From: Flavobacterium sp. I-STPP5a
GTDB taxonomy: Bacteria > Bacteroidota > Bacteroidia > Flavobacteriales > Flavobacteriaceae
Length of the DNA stretch: 64,000 nt
Assembly: GCF_009764685.1 (NCBI RefSeq)
Contig: NZ_VHLM01000047.1
Coordinates: 62,001 to 126,000, forward strand
Direction: 5' to 3'
Each line of letters opens with the position of its first letter. The first letter of the stretch is position 1. This document shows positions 27,122 through 35,462 of this stretch, one piece after another. The translations under genes and the position numbers were made by a program. Below the pieces are notes generated by a model that was not told the origin of the DNA, made no database searches, and saw only the letters and a program-made list of their open reading frames with translations.

Positions 27122-28063
27122 TTAATTTATTTCATTCAACATCTCTGCAATTGCATCTAATTTTGGAGTTAAAATAATTTCAATCCTACGGTTTTTTGCT
27201 TTACCCTCAGCAGTGGCATTACTTCCTAGAGGTGAAAACTCTCCTCTTCCAGCAGCAGTTAGATTTTGTTTGTTAATTTTTTTATTTTCGCTTAAAATAC
27301 CAACGATTGCGGTAGCTCTTTTTGTAGACAAATCCCAGTTATCTCCAATAGGACCCGATGCTGTAAAGGCATCATCATCTGTGTGACCTTCAATAAGTAC
27401 AGAAATATCTGGATTGTCGCCTAATACTTTTCCTAATTCAACAACTGCTTTTTTACCTTCAGGACCTACTGCCCAACTTCCAGAATTAAAGAGGAGTTTA
27501 TTCTCCATTGACACGTATACTTTCCCGTTTTTTTGCTCAACGGTCAAGCCTTTTCCCTCAAAACTATTTAAGGCTTTAGACAAGGTTTCTTTCAGTTTTT
27601 TCATACTTGCTTCCTTGGCAGCAATCAAATCTTCAAGTTCTTTTAAGCGCTGTGCATTCTTACTCAAGCGTTCTTGTTCCTGCGCTAGGGCTTTCCCTTT
27701 CTCATCCAGCTGATCCAGCAAATCCCTATTTTTCTTCATGTTGCTTAATAGTGCATCTCCACTATTTTTCTCTAGCGCAGTATAAGAATCTTGGAGCATT
27801 CTATACTGGTTTTTACTCGCTTCTAACTCTGCTGCTGCTCTGGCCAGAGCAATTGTAGATTTGTCAAGATCTGCTTTTAAGGCGTCACGATCTATTTCGA
27901 GTTGGTTTTTAGCTTGCGATAGCGCAGCATTTTCATCAGCTAAAGTTCTATTTTCTTTTTTTAGATCTGTAAATTTACTTTCTAAATCATTGTATATTTT
28001 CTTAGAAACACAAGAAGTTGATAGTGCAAGCACCAGCAATCCTATTGAAATTTTTTTTATCAT
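27122..28063 (-). CDS. OmpA-family lipoprotein with coiled coil
   Basis: A 313-residue lipoprotein (lipobox LSTSC, Cys18). Residues ~25-165 are a long heptad coiled coil rich in Lys/Glu/Leu/Ala (FTDLKKENRTLADENAAL onward). Residues ~190-300 are an OmpA C-terminal peptidoglycan-binding domain: LLFNSGSWAVGPEGKKAV, DISVLIEGHTDDDAF, NWDLSTKRATAIVGIL, KNRRIEIILTPKL. It probably tethers the outer membrane to peptidoglycan with a spacer, like Pal with an added coiled coil. It stands alone on the minus strand downstream of exonuclease III. Confidence 0.93.
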   Translation of the reverse strand: MIKKISIGLLVLALSTSCVSKKIYNDLESKFTDLKKENRTLADENAALSQAKNQLEIDRDALKADLDKSTIALARAAAELEASKNQYRMLQDSYTALEKNSGDALLSNMKKNRDLLDQLDEKGKALAQEQERLSKNAQRLKELEDLIAAKEASMKKLKETLSKALNSFEGKGLTVEQKNGKVYVSMENKLLFNSGSWAVGPEGKKAVVELGKVLGDNPDISVLIEGHTDDDAFTASGPIGDNWDLSTKRATAIVGILSENKKINKQNLTAAGRGEFSPLGSNATAEGKAKNRRIEIILTPKLDAIAEMLNEIN

Positions 28064-28089
28064 TTGTTTACGTTTTTATGTTGATTCAA

Positions 28090-28146
28090 TTATTGTTTAC
28101 ACCAAATTAATGAGGCTACGATCAAGCCTACAACCCCAATTATCAT
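28090..28146 (-). CDS. Candidate 18-residue membrane microprotein
   Basis: ATG at 28146-28144 opens MIIGVVGLIVASLIWCKQ followed by TAA. It is one short hydrophobic helix with a basic C-terminal end. AGGAGA lies 9 bases upstream, an unusually good Shine-Dalgarno for this AT-rich genome, where leaders normally lack one. Length alone gives no statistical support; coding status is uncertain. Lies in the 188-base gap between the OmpA lipoprotein and xth. Confidence 0.25.
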   Translation of the reverse strand: MIIGVVGLIVASLIWCKQ

Positions 28147-28251
28147 TGTTGTTTTCTCCTAAAAACAACTAAATTACTTCACTAAACTTTTATTTACATA
28201 GAAATTCAGTGAATTACATTTATAGCGAAGAGCGGAAAAAAGCTCCTAATA

Positions 28252-29013
28252 CTACTCTATTTCGACCAAAATAGGGCAATGGTCTGAGTGAACAGCATCG
28301 GCTAAAATTACAGCTCTTTTTAATTTATGTTTTAAATTTTCACTTACAAGATTATAATCAATCCTCCAGCCTTTATTATTTCCTCTTGCTCCAGCACGGT
28401 AACTCCACCACGAATATTGATGCGGCTCATTATTAAAATGTCTAAAACTATCTACAAATCCAGATTTCATAAACTGATCAAGCCAAGCTCTTTCTTGAGG
28501 CAGAAATCCAGAAACATTTTTATTTCGCACAGGATCATGAATATCTATTGCTTCATGGCAGATGTTGTAATCGCCGCAAATAATAAGGTTTGGAATCTCT
28601 TTTTTGAGTTCGTTGATATAGTTTTGAAAATCATCCATAAACATAAATTTATGATCCAATCTATCCATATTTGTTCCAGAAGGCAAGTATAAACTCATAA
28701 CAGACACCGAATCAAAATCAGCTCGAAGATTACGTCCCTCAAAATCCATGTGCTCAATTCCGGTTCCGTGCACGACATTATTGGGCTTACTCTTAGATAA
28801 AATTGCTACGCCACTATATCCTTTTTTTGTAGCTGGATAATAATATTGATAAGGATAACCTGCTTGCGTAATAGCATCAACTGGAATTTGATCTTCAGTT
28901 GCCTTAATTTCTTGTAGGCAAATAACATCCGGATTTGCATGCTGCAACCATTCTAGAAAACCTTTTGTAATGGCTGCTCTAATACCATTTACATTGTATG
29001 AAATAATTCTCAT
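28252..29013 (-). CDS. xth: Exodeoxyribonuclease III
   Basis: A 253-residue AP endonuclease/3'-exonuclease of the ExoIII family, for base excision repair. Motifs: ISYNVNGIRAAITKGF, CLQEIKATEDQIP with the metal-binding Glu, YSGVAILSKSKP, LYLPSGTNMDR, ICGDYNICHEAIDIHDP with catalytic Asp/Asn, SWWSYRAGARGNNKGWRIDY, and HSDHCPILVEI with the catalytic His. All catalytic residues are present and length is normal. Confidence 0.96.
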   Translation of the reverse strand: MRIISYNVNGIRAAITKGFLEWLQHANPDVICLQEIKATEDQIPVDAITQAGYPYQYYYPATKKGYSGVAILSKSKPNNVVHGTGIEHMDFEGRNLRADFDSVSVMSLYLPSGTNMDRLDHKFMFMDDFQNYINELKKEIPNLIICGDYNICHEAIDIHDPVRNKNVSGFLPQERAWLDQFMKSGFVDSFRHFNNEPHQYSWWSYRAGARGNNKGWRIDYNLVSENLKHKLKRAVILADAVHSDHCPILVEIE

Positions 29014-29180
29014 TAGGGGAAAAAATTGAAATTAACTATAAAGATCATCCGGCTTACTGTAGCGCCTTAATACCCAATTTAATGTATTAGTTTTAAAATA
29101 TTTTTTAAAAATATACGTTTCAAATGTAACAAAAAAGTAGAAGTTTGATGTAGAAAAATAGAGAAAATGGAGATTTTTGC

Positions 29181-29188
29181 TATCTTTG
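29181..29188 (+). promoter_or_regulatory. Candidate -7 element for olsF
   Basis: TATCTTTG, a full TAnnTTTG match, lies 31 bases before the ATG at 29220. No TTG at 17-23 bases upstream; the nearest is 33 bases away. Confidence 0.4.
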
Positions 29189-29219
29189 TTTCTTGCACTA
29201 AAATAAAGAAAAAAAATAC

Positions 29220-31022
29220 ATGGGTCTAGTTACCGCGAAAGAAGTTGCAAAAGCAATCAATGCAGACAAGTACGGAGTTTTAGGTACCTTTTCTGGCTGG
29301 CTATTAATGAAAGTGCTAAAAATCTCTACTTTGAATAAAGTGTATAACAGAAACAAACACTTAAAAGAGGTCGCTTTTTTGAATGGAATTCTTGATGATT
29401 TAAAAATAAAATTCGAAATCCCCGAAGAAGACTTAAAAAGATTACCAAAAGAAGGCGCCTATATTACCATCTCAAACCACCCTCTTGGCGGAATTGATGG
29501 GGTTTTATTATTAAAATTAATGTTAGAACGCGAGCCCAATTTTAAAATTATCGCCAATTTTTTATTGCACCGCATAGCTCCGCTAAAAAAATACATCATG
29601 CCTGTAAATCCTTTTGAAAATCACAAGGATGTAAAATCAAGTGTGGTAGGAATTAAAGAAACACTTCGTCATTTAAGTGATGGCAAACCTTTAGGTATGT
29701 TTCCTGCAGGTGAAGTCTCTACTTATAAAGATGGTAAGTTAATGGTAGACAAACCGTGGGAAGAAGGCGCTATTAAGGTCATCAGAAAAGCACAAGTTCC
29801 CGTTGTACCTATCTATTTTCATGCAAAAAACAGCAGGTTATTTTATTTGCTTTCTAAAATTAGTGGGACTTTTAGAACCGCAAAATTACCCTCGGAAGTT
29901 TTTAGCCAAAAACGTAGAATAATCAAAGTACGTATAGGCAAACCAATATCTGTAAATGAGCAAAACGAGCACACTACTATTGAGGAATACTCTGAGTTTT
30001 TAAGGAAAAAGACCTATATGCTGGCTAATCCATTTGAAAAAGAAAGCCCATTTTTACCTACTCCTACGTTAAAAATTCCTAAAAGTCCAAAAACGATTGT
30101 TACGGCTGCAAGCCAAGACAAAATGATCAAGGAAGTAGAAGGATTACGTACCACAGATTGCCGCTTACTGCAAAGTAAAAACTACGAAGTATTTTTTGCA
30201 AGAGCTTCTAAAATCCCGAATATTCTTCATGAAATAGGCCGTCTACGCGAAATTACTTTTAGAGAAGTAGGTGAGGGCACTAATGAATCTATAGATCTTG
30301 ACAAGCACGATCAATATTACCACCACTTATTTTTGTGGGATAACGAAGCTAACAAAATTGCAGGTGCATACCGAATGGGATTAGGAGCCGAAATTTACCC
30401 TAAATACGGTATAAATGGTTTTTACCTCAACGATTTATTTAGATTTGAACCTGAATTATATGACATGATGCACAAATCCATAGAAATGGGTCGCGCGTTT
30501 ATCATTAAAGAATACCAACAAAAACCAATGCCGCTTTTCCTGCTTTGGAAAGGAATTATGCATACTACATTGCGTTATCCAGAGCATAAATTTTTATTAG
30601 GCGGTGTGAGTATTAGCAATCAATTTTCTGATTTCTCAAAATCGTTGATGATTGAGTTTATGAAATCTAATTATTATGATCCTTATATTGCGCAATATAT
30701 TCATCCAAAAAAAGCATATAAAGTCAAACTTAAAGATGCCGACAAAGATTTCATTTTCAACGAGACTGAAGCTGATTTGAACAAATTTGACAAAATAATT
30801 GACGAATTGGAACCTGGCAGTTTGCGCTTACCTGTTTTGATTAAAAAATACATCAAACAAAACGCCAAAGTTGTAGCCTTTAATGTAGATCCACTATTTA
30901 ATAACGCGGTAGATGGCCTTATGTACATAAGAATAGCTGACATCCCGGAAAGCACTATGAAGCCAGTAATGGAAGAATTTCAGGCCGAACTAGAACGAAA
31001 ATTAGTAGAAAAAGAAGATTAA
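29220..31022 (+). CDS. olsF: Bifunctional acyltransferase, ornithine-lipid synthase (OlsF type)
   Basis: A 600-residue fusion. Residues ~40-270 are a PlsC-type 1-acyl acyltransferase (ISNHPLGGIDGVLLL as the HxxxxD-type motif, LGMFPAGEVSTYKDGKL, VPVVPIYFHA). Residues ~310-590 are a GNAT-like OlsB/hemolysin-type N-acyltransferase (IGRLREITFREVGEGTN, YYHHLFLWDNEANKIAGAYRMG, EMGRAFIIKEYQ). This is the architecture of OlsF, known from Serratia and Flavobacterium johnsoniae: the C-terminal part N-acylates ornithine, the N-terminal part adds the second acyl chain. It therefore probably makes phosphorus-free ornithine lipids, or related aminolipids, at the inner membrane. Monocistronic, with a terminator after it. 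Confidence 0.85.
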   Translation: MGLVTAKEVAKAINADKYGVLGTFSGWLLMKVLKISTLNKVYNRNKHLKEVAFLNGILDDLKIKFEIPEEDLKRLPKEGAYITISNHPLGGIDGVLLLKLMLEREPNFKIIANFLLHRIAPLKKYIMPVNPFENHKDVKSSVVGIKETLRHLSDGKPLGMFPAGEVSTYKDGKLMVDKPWEEGAIKVIRKAQVPVVPIYFHAKNSRLFYLLSKISGTFRTAKLPSEVFSQKRRIIKVRIGKPISVNEQNEHTTIEEYSEFLRKKTYMLANPFEKESPFLPTPTLKIPKSPKTIVTAASQDKMIKEVEGLRTTDCRLLQSKNYEVFFARASKIPNILHEIGRLREITFREVGEGTNESIDLDKHDQYYHHLFLWDNEANKIAGAYRMGLGAEIYPKYGINGFYLNDLFRFEPELYDMMHKSIEMGRAFIIKEYQQKPMPLFLLWKGIMHTTLRYPEHKFLLGGVSISNQFSDFSKSLMIEFMKSNYYDPYIAQYIHPKKAYKVKLKDADKDFIFNETEADLNKFDKIIDELEPGSLRLPVLIKKYIKQNAKVVAFNVDPLFNNAVDGLMYIRIADIPESTMKPVMEEFQAELERKLVEKED

Positions 31023-31040
31023 TATCAGTACCATTATATA

Positions 31041-31079
31041 AATCCCGTCTCGTCCTAAAAAGATAAGACGGGATTTTTT
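31041..31079 (+). terminator. Rho-independent terminator after olsF
   Basis: AATCCCGTCT (31041-31050) pairs perfectly with AGACGGGATT (31066-31075), followed by a T run. Confidence 0.8.
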
Positions 31080-31084
31080 ATGTT

Positions 31085-31366
31085 TTAAAACCATGCCTTT
31101 TTACCTACTTGATACGTTTGATAAAACTCTTCATCTGATTTTGTTAAATAAATAATCCCTTCTATAAATCCTAACAAAGTAGTTACGGTTCCACAGGTAA
31201 ACAAACTAATCAATAACCAAATAATTCCTTCGGTGGTGTAACCCAAAAAAAACTTATGAATTGCTAACGGTCCTAAAAGAATAGCGAGCAACCCAGCTGG
31301 AAGTTTCTTATTATCTTGTCGGTTATGTTGGGGTTGATTCCAAGCTTCGTATTTTTGATTTTCCAT
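31085..31366 (-). CDS. TM2 domain-containing membrane protein
   Basis: A 93-residue protein with a hydrophilic N-terminus (MENQKYEAWNQPQHNRQDNK) and a TM2 domain (PF05154): LLAILLGPLAIHKFFLGYT, WLLISLFTCGTVTTLLGFIEGIIYL, ending with a short cytosolic tail. The Gly-x-x-Gly and acidic/aromatic turn between the two helices fit the family. Function of bacterial TM2 proteins is unknown. It converges with olsF. Confidence 0.88.
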   Translation of the reverse strand: MENQKYEAWNQPQHNRQDNKKLPAGLLAILLGPLAIHKFFLGYTTEGIIWLLISLFTCGTVTTLLGFIEGIIYLTKSDEEFYQTYQVGKKAWF

Positions 31367-31424
31367 TGTTAGTCAATATTGGTTAATTAAGTAGTTTATG
31401 TATTCTAGTTTATAAAAATACCGA

Positions 31425-32759
31425 TTAAATAGGCTCCCAAAGTTCTATTTTATTTCCTTCACAATCCAGTATGCAAGCAAATTTTCCGTACTCATAAGTC
31501 TGCATATCACCCACAATTGTTACACCTTCTTGTGTTAATTTTTTCAATAATACCGCTAAATCATGCACTCTAAAGTTTTGCATGAACTCTTTTTTGCTTG
31601 GTTCAAAATAAGTAGTATCTGCAGCAAAAGGCGACCATTGCGTAGAACAATCCGCACCGTTCTTATCTTTCCACAAAAAAGTAGCTCCGTATTGATCTGT
31701 TTTTAAACCCAAATGCTTTTCGTACCAAGCCGTTAAACCTTTAGGGTCATTGGACTTAAAAAAGAAACCTCCAATTCCAGTTACGCGCTCTTCTGGCTCG
31801 ATATCTTTGGCTTGACCAAAATACTTTAATTTGATTTTATCTACAATAACTTGTGCTAATCGTTCCTTACTTTCTAAGGTCCAACCGGCAATATGAGGTG
31901 TTAAAATTACATTTTTAGCTTGCAGTAAACATTGAAACGCTTCGGGAGTATTTTTGTCACTGAAAAGAGTTTCAAAAGAAAGTTTTTCATATTCTAAAAC
32001 ATCAAGACCCGCACCAAGAATTTTTCCTGATTGTAAAGCCGCTACCAAATCTTGGGTGACTAGATTGTTCCCGCGTGAGGTGTTGATAATCCAAAATGGC
32101 TTTGCAAAGTTGTTGATAAAAGTACTATTAATCATTTTATCAGTTTCTGCAGTCCAAGGCACGTGCAAGCTTAGCACATCAACTTCTTGCTGAAAAGTAT
32201 CGAGTGTTACTTGCTTCGCATTGGCATCGCCTACGTTTTCTAGAATGTCGTAGCAAAGTACTTTTACATCAAAACCTCGAAGTTTTTTGGCAAAAGATTT
32301 CCCCATATTTCCGTAGCCAATAATTCCTACCGTTTTACCATCAAGCTCATGACCTCTATTACTTTCACGGTTCCACTGCCCTGCTCTAACTTCTTGATCG
32401 GCTTGATTTAAATTATTAAACAATGACAAAATCATTCCTAACGAATGCTCTGCTACAGCATTCCTATTACCTTCGGGCGCGGCTATAAGCGTAATGCCCT
32501 TTTGGGCAGCATAATCACAATCAATACTTTCTAATCCAGCACCCACACGGGCTATAAACTGTAAATTTGTTGCCTTGTCTAAAAATATTTTGTCAATTTT
32601 AAAACGACTCCGAATCACGATTCCATGATAATCCTCAATTTTTGATTCAATTTCCTCCTTTGAAGAAATATAATCACTGTGATTATGAAAACCAGCCGCT
32701 TGAAGTTGATCCCAGAGTACAGGATGATTGCTGTCTATGTGAAGGATGTTGATAGCCAT
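31425..32759 (-). CDS. D-2-hydroxyacid dehydrogenase fused to a C-terminal VOC/glyoxalase domain
   Basis: A 444-residue fusion. Residues 1-~310 are an NAD-dependent D-2-hydroxyacid dehydrogenase of the SerA/PGDH group: IARVGAGLESIDCDYA, Rossmann motif VGIIGYGNMGKSFAKKL, catalytic Arg in INTSRGNNLV, Glu in GLDVLEYEKL, and His in VILTPHIAGWT. Residues ~320-444 are a VOC-fold domain: IGGFFFKSNDPKGLTAWYEK, HLGLKTDQYG, and the terminal CILDCEGNKIELWEP with a metal-ligand Glu. There is no start codon between the halves and the linker (YFGQAKDIEPEERV) is short. The start MAINILHIDSNHPV at 32759 is preferred to the in-frame 32825. Substrate unknown; the ACT domain of classical SerA is absent. Confidence 0.88.
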   Translation of the reverse strand: MAINILHIDSNHPVLWDQLQAAGFHNHSDYISSKEEIESKIEDYHGIVIRSRFKIDKIFLDKATNLQFIARVGAGLESIDCDYAAQKGITLIAAPEGNRNAVAEHSLGMILSLFNNLNQADQEVRAGQWNRESNRGHELDGKTVGIIGYGNMGKSFAKKLRGFDVKVLCYDILENVGDANAKQVTLDTFQQEVDVLSLHVPWTAETDKMINSTFINNFAKPFWIINTSRGNNLVTQDLVAALQSGKILGAGLDVLEYEKLSFETLFSDKNTPEAFQCLLQAKNVILTPHIAGWTLESKERLAQVIVDKIKLKYFGQAKDIEPEERVTGIGGFFFKSNDPKGLTAWYEKHLGLKTDQYGATFLWKDKNGADCSTQWSPFAADTTYFEPSKKEFMQNFRVHDLAVLLKKLTQEGVTIVGDMQTYEYGKFACILDCEGNKIELWEPI

Positions 32760-32894
32760 ATGTTCTAAAATTTGATTACTCAAATAAACAAAAAAAATAC
32801 GGTTTATGGAGTAAACGAATGCCATAAGCCTTTAAAATTGTAAATTTGTACTTTGTATTTATGGTATCAGTACAAAGCAAACTCAAAACAGGAA

Positions 32895-34055
32895 ATGAAA
32901 GTAACAAAAACATTTAAAGCCTTTTTTGAAAGTGAAAAAGCAGGAGGTATCTTATTACTTTTTGTGACTTTACTTTCAATTGCATTAGCAAACTCAGCAG
33001 TACAAAACAATTATATTGCATTTTGGGAAACCGAAATTGCAAGTCATTCCATTACCCACTGGATTAATGATGGTTTAATGACCATTTTCTTTTTATTGAT
33101 AGGTTTAGAGTTAGAACGAGAAATATATCAAGGAGAATTATCTAGTATTAAAGATGCTACTTTGCCTATTTTTGGCGCTTTGGGGGGAATGCTGGTACCG
33201 GCAGGGATTTTTTTACTACTAAACTTTGGTACGATTACACAAATCGGAGCCGGAATTCCGATGGCAACAGACATTGCTTTTGCAATAGGAATTTTATCGC
33301 TTTTAGGCAAAAGAGTTCCTACCTCTTTAAAAATATTCTTAACCGCATTGGCAGTCATTGATGATTTAGGAGCCATAATAGTCATTGCTGTATTTTACAC
33401 GGATAGTATTGACTACATCAATCTTGGAATTGCATTTGCTATCATGGGCGTTTTATTTATTTGTAACAGACGCAACGTGCACCAACTCTTCCCTTATTTA
33501 ATAGGAGGAGCAGCAATGTGGTATTTTATGTTAAATTCAGGAGTTCATGCTACGATAACAGGAGTTTTATTGGCCTTTGTGATACCATTTGGAGATGGAA
33601 GCAAAAAAACTTCTTCTTACCGTTTGCAACACTTTTTGCATTATCCAGTGGCCTTTTTTATCCTACCATTGTTTGCCATTGCCAATACAGGAATTGCAAT
33701 TAGTGCTAACTGGCAAGAAGGTTTAAATCATGCCAACACGATAGGAATCATTTTAGGACTTGTTATAGGAAAGCCTTTGGGAATATGGTTATTCTCCTTT
33801 CTAGCGGTAAGTTTAGGTATTTGTACACTGCCCAAGGATTTAAAATGGAGTAGTATTCTGGGCGCAGGAATGCTGGGAGGCATAGGATTTACCATGTCTA
33901 TCTTCATCACATTATTGGCTTTTAAAAACGATGGTGAAGAAGTAATTACTTACTCTAAAATTGCCATTTTAATAGCCTCTTTTATTGCAGGAACAATTGG
34001 GTTTTTATGGCTCAAGTTCAATCTAAAACCGCTTAAAATTAAAAAAGCTATATAA
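32895..34055 (+). CDS. nhaA: Na+/H+ antiporter NhaA
   Basis: NhaA exchanges two H+ for one Na+ across the inner membrane. The ~386-residue protein starts MKVTKTFKAFFESEKAGGI (ATG 32895; the frame is open further upstream only with TTG). It has the usual helices, NDGLMTIFFLLIGLELERE, PMATDIAFAIGILSLLGKR and LTALAVIDDLGAIIVIAVFY, which hold the paired Asp residues (E. coli D133, D163, D164 equivalents). It ends with LGGIGFTMSIFITLLAF. Monocistronic, convergent with a small membrane-protein gene. TAAATTTG at 32841-32848 is a possible -7 element. Confidence 0.96.
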   Translation: MKVTKTFKAFFESEKAGGILLLFVTLLSIALANSAVQNNYIAFWETEIASHSITHWINDGLMTIFFLLIGLELEREIYQGELSSIKDATLPIFGALGGMLVPAGIFLLLNFGTITQIGAGIPMATDIAFAIGILSLLGKRVPTSLKIFLTALAVIDDLGAIIVIAVFYTDSIDYINLGIAFAIMGVLFICNRRNVHQLFPYLIGGAAMWYFMLNSGVHATITGVLLAFVIPFGDGSKKTSSYRLQHFLHYPVAFFILPLFAIANTGIAISANWQEGLNHANTIGIILGLVIGKPLGIWLFSFLAVSLGICTLPKDLKWSSILGAGMLGGIGFTMSIFITLLAFKNDGEEVITYSKIAILIASFIAGTIGFLWLKFNLKPLKIKKAI

Positions 34056-34080
34056 GATTATCTATATGCTTCAAAACCAA

Positions 34081-34118
34081 AAAAACCTCATTTTTTGAAC
34101 TAAAAATGAGGTTTTTTT
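34081..34118. terminator. Bidirectional terminator between nhaA and the 34126 gene
   Basis: AAACCTCATTTTT pairs with AAAAATGAGGTTT across about six bases, with an A run on the left and eight T on the right, so it works for both converging genes. Confidence 0.85.
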
Positions 34119-34125
34119 TGGATTA

Positions 34126-34569
34126 TTAAAAACGTTTTTTAGAAAAAAACAAGGCAAAACTATTGCCAAAATTATCTCGTATAAACAAAAATAGTATTGC
34201 TACAAAAATGATAATTTGAGGTAAAAAAAATCTGTTCAATACAACAAATTGATAACATAAAACAGCCCCAAAAACCACTTGAATTCCTATCATAAGACCC
34301 AAACCTAATTGATAAGTAATACTTGCATTGATAGTATAGGTTTGTATTTCGCCTGCTTTTAAGGTGATTTCTTGCGTTTGCTGTGTTTTGCCGTCAGCTA
34401 TTAGCAAACTATAAGTTCCAGGAGCAAGCGTTATTTCTTTACGGTTATTTTTATAGTTCATTTCACAGTCTAACTCATTTGCGATTTGTACATTGTAATG
34501 ATAAGACTTGTTGTAAATATCAGCACTTTTTGACATTCTGATTATTAGAGTCCCTGCATTCATAATCAA
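34126..34569 (-). CDS. Hypothetical membrane protein with beta-rich N-domain
   Basis: A 147-residue protein I do not recognise. Residues ~1-85 look like a small beta-sandwich of PEGA/carboxypeptidase-like character (ITLAPGTYSLLIADGKTQQ, EITLKAGEIQTYTI). Residues ~88-130 form two transmembrane helices (GLGLMIGIQVVFGAVLCYQFVVL, FLPQIIIFVAILFLFI), followed by a short basic tail ending KKRF. No signal peptide, so the N-domain is probably cytosolic. The start Met is ambiguous (MIM). It is 28 bases downstream of proC. Confidence 0.7.
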   Translation of the reverse strand: MIMNAGTLIIRMSKSADIYNKSYHYNVQIANELDCEMNYKNNRKEITLAPGTYSLLIADGKTQQTQEITLKAGEIQTYTINASITYQLGLGLMIGIQVVFGAVLCYQFVVLNRFFLPQIIIFVAILFLFIRDNFGNSFALFFSKKRF

Positions 34570-34597
34570 GTATTTTTTTAGTTATAGTTGATACTTT

Positions 34598-35374
34598 TTA
34601 TCCTTTAATTTGTTTCAAAGAAGTTTTAATTCCGCGGATTAAGGACGAACTAAAACCATGCATCTCCATTTCATTTAACCCGGCAATGGTACAACCCTGA
34701 GGCGTAGTAACTCTATCAATTAATTGTTCAGGATGTATTTTTTCTTCTAAAAGCATTTGTGCTGCACCTTTAACGGTTTGAGCAGAAATGGCCAATGCCG
34801 TTTGCCAATCAAATCCTATTTCGATACCTGCTTGCATAGAAGCACGAATGTAACGCAAGGCAAATGCAGTTCCGCTGGCAGCAAGAACCGTTGCCGCATC
34901 CATCAATTTTTCATCAATAATAGGTGCTGTACCTAATGTTTGGAATAGCGATACAACTTGCTGCGCTTGATCCGTATCTTTTTCATGAAAAGCAATACAG
35001 GTTGCCGATGCTCCAAATTGCGCCGCTATATTAGGCATTATCCGAATAGCACTATTTGTATTCCCTATTTTTTCTTGTAATTTCTCTATAGATAATCCGC
35101 TAACGGCTGATGCTACAATTTTTTGAGACACAAAAGGTAGAATTTCACTCAAAACCGTATCTACTTGGTATGGTTTTATGGTCAAAATAATGACATCAGC
35201 CTCTTCTATTTGATGTACATTATTACTGGTTACAGTGGCACCTAATTTTTCCAGATACGTAATGGAGGTCACGTTTCTTCTGGTTATGGTAATCTTGTTT
35301 TCTGGTGAAAACTGAGACAATCCCAAAGCGATTGCTACACCTAGGTTTCCTCCTCCAATAATATGTACTTTCAT
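34598..35374 (-). CDS. proC: Pyrroline-5-carboxylate reductase
   Basis: ProC reduces pyrroline-5-carboxylate to L-proline with NAD(P)H. The 258-residue protein has the Rossmann motif IIGGGNLGVAIALGL, VILTIKPYQVDTVL, VSGLSIEKLQEKIG, IRIMPNIAAQFGASATCI, and the dimer/substrate segment LAASGTAFALRYIRASMQAG with DRVTTPQGCTIAGLNEME, the P5CR signature. Slightly shorter than the ~270 average but complete. Confidence 0.95.
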   Translation of the reverse strand: MKVHIIGGGNLGVAIALGLSQFSPENKITITRRNVTSITYLEKLGATVTSNNVHQIEEADVIILTIKPYQVDTVLSEILPFVSQKIVASAVSGLSIEKLQEKIGNTNSAIRIMPNIAAQFGASATCIAFHEKDTDQAQQVVSLFQTLGTAPIIDEKLMDAATVLAASGTAFALRYIRASMQAGIEIGFDWQTALAISAQTVKGAAQMLLEEKIHPEQLIDRVTTPQGCTIAGLNEMEMHGFSSSLIRGIKTSLKQIKG

Positions 35375-35462
35375 AGTGGTTGTGGTTTTACTCTTCTAAC
35401 CCCATTCAAAAGAAAGGGAATTATTACGGAAAAGTGTTGGTTAGTTAAATAATTAAGCTTTT

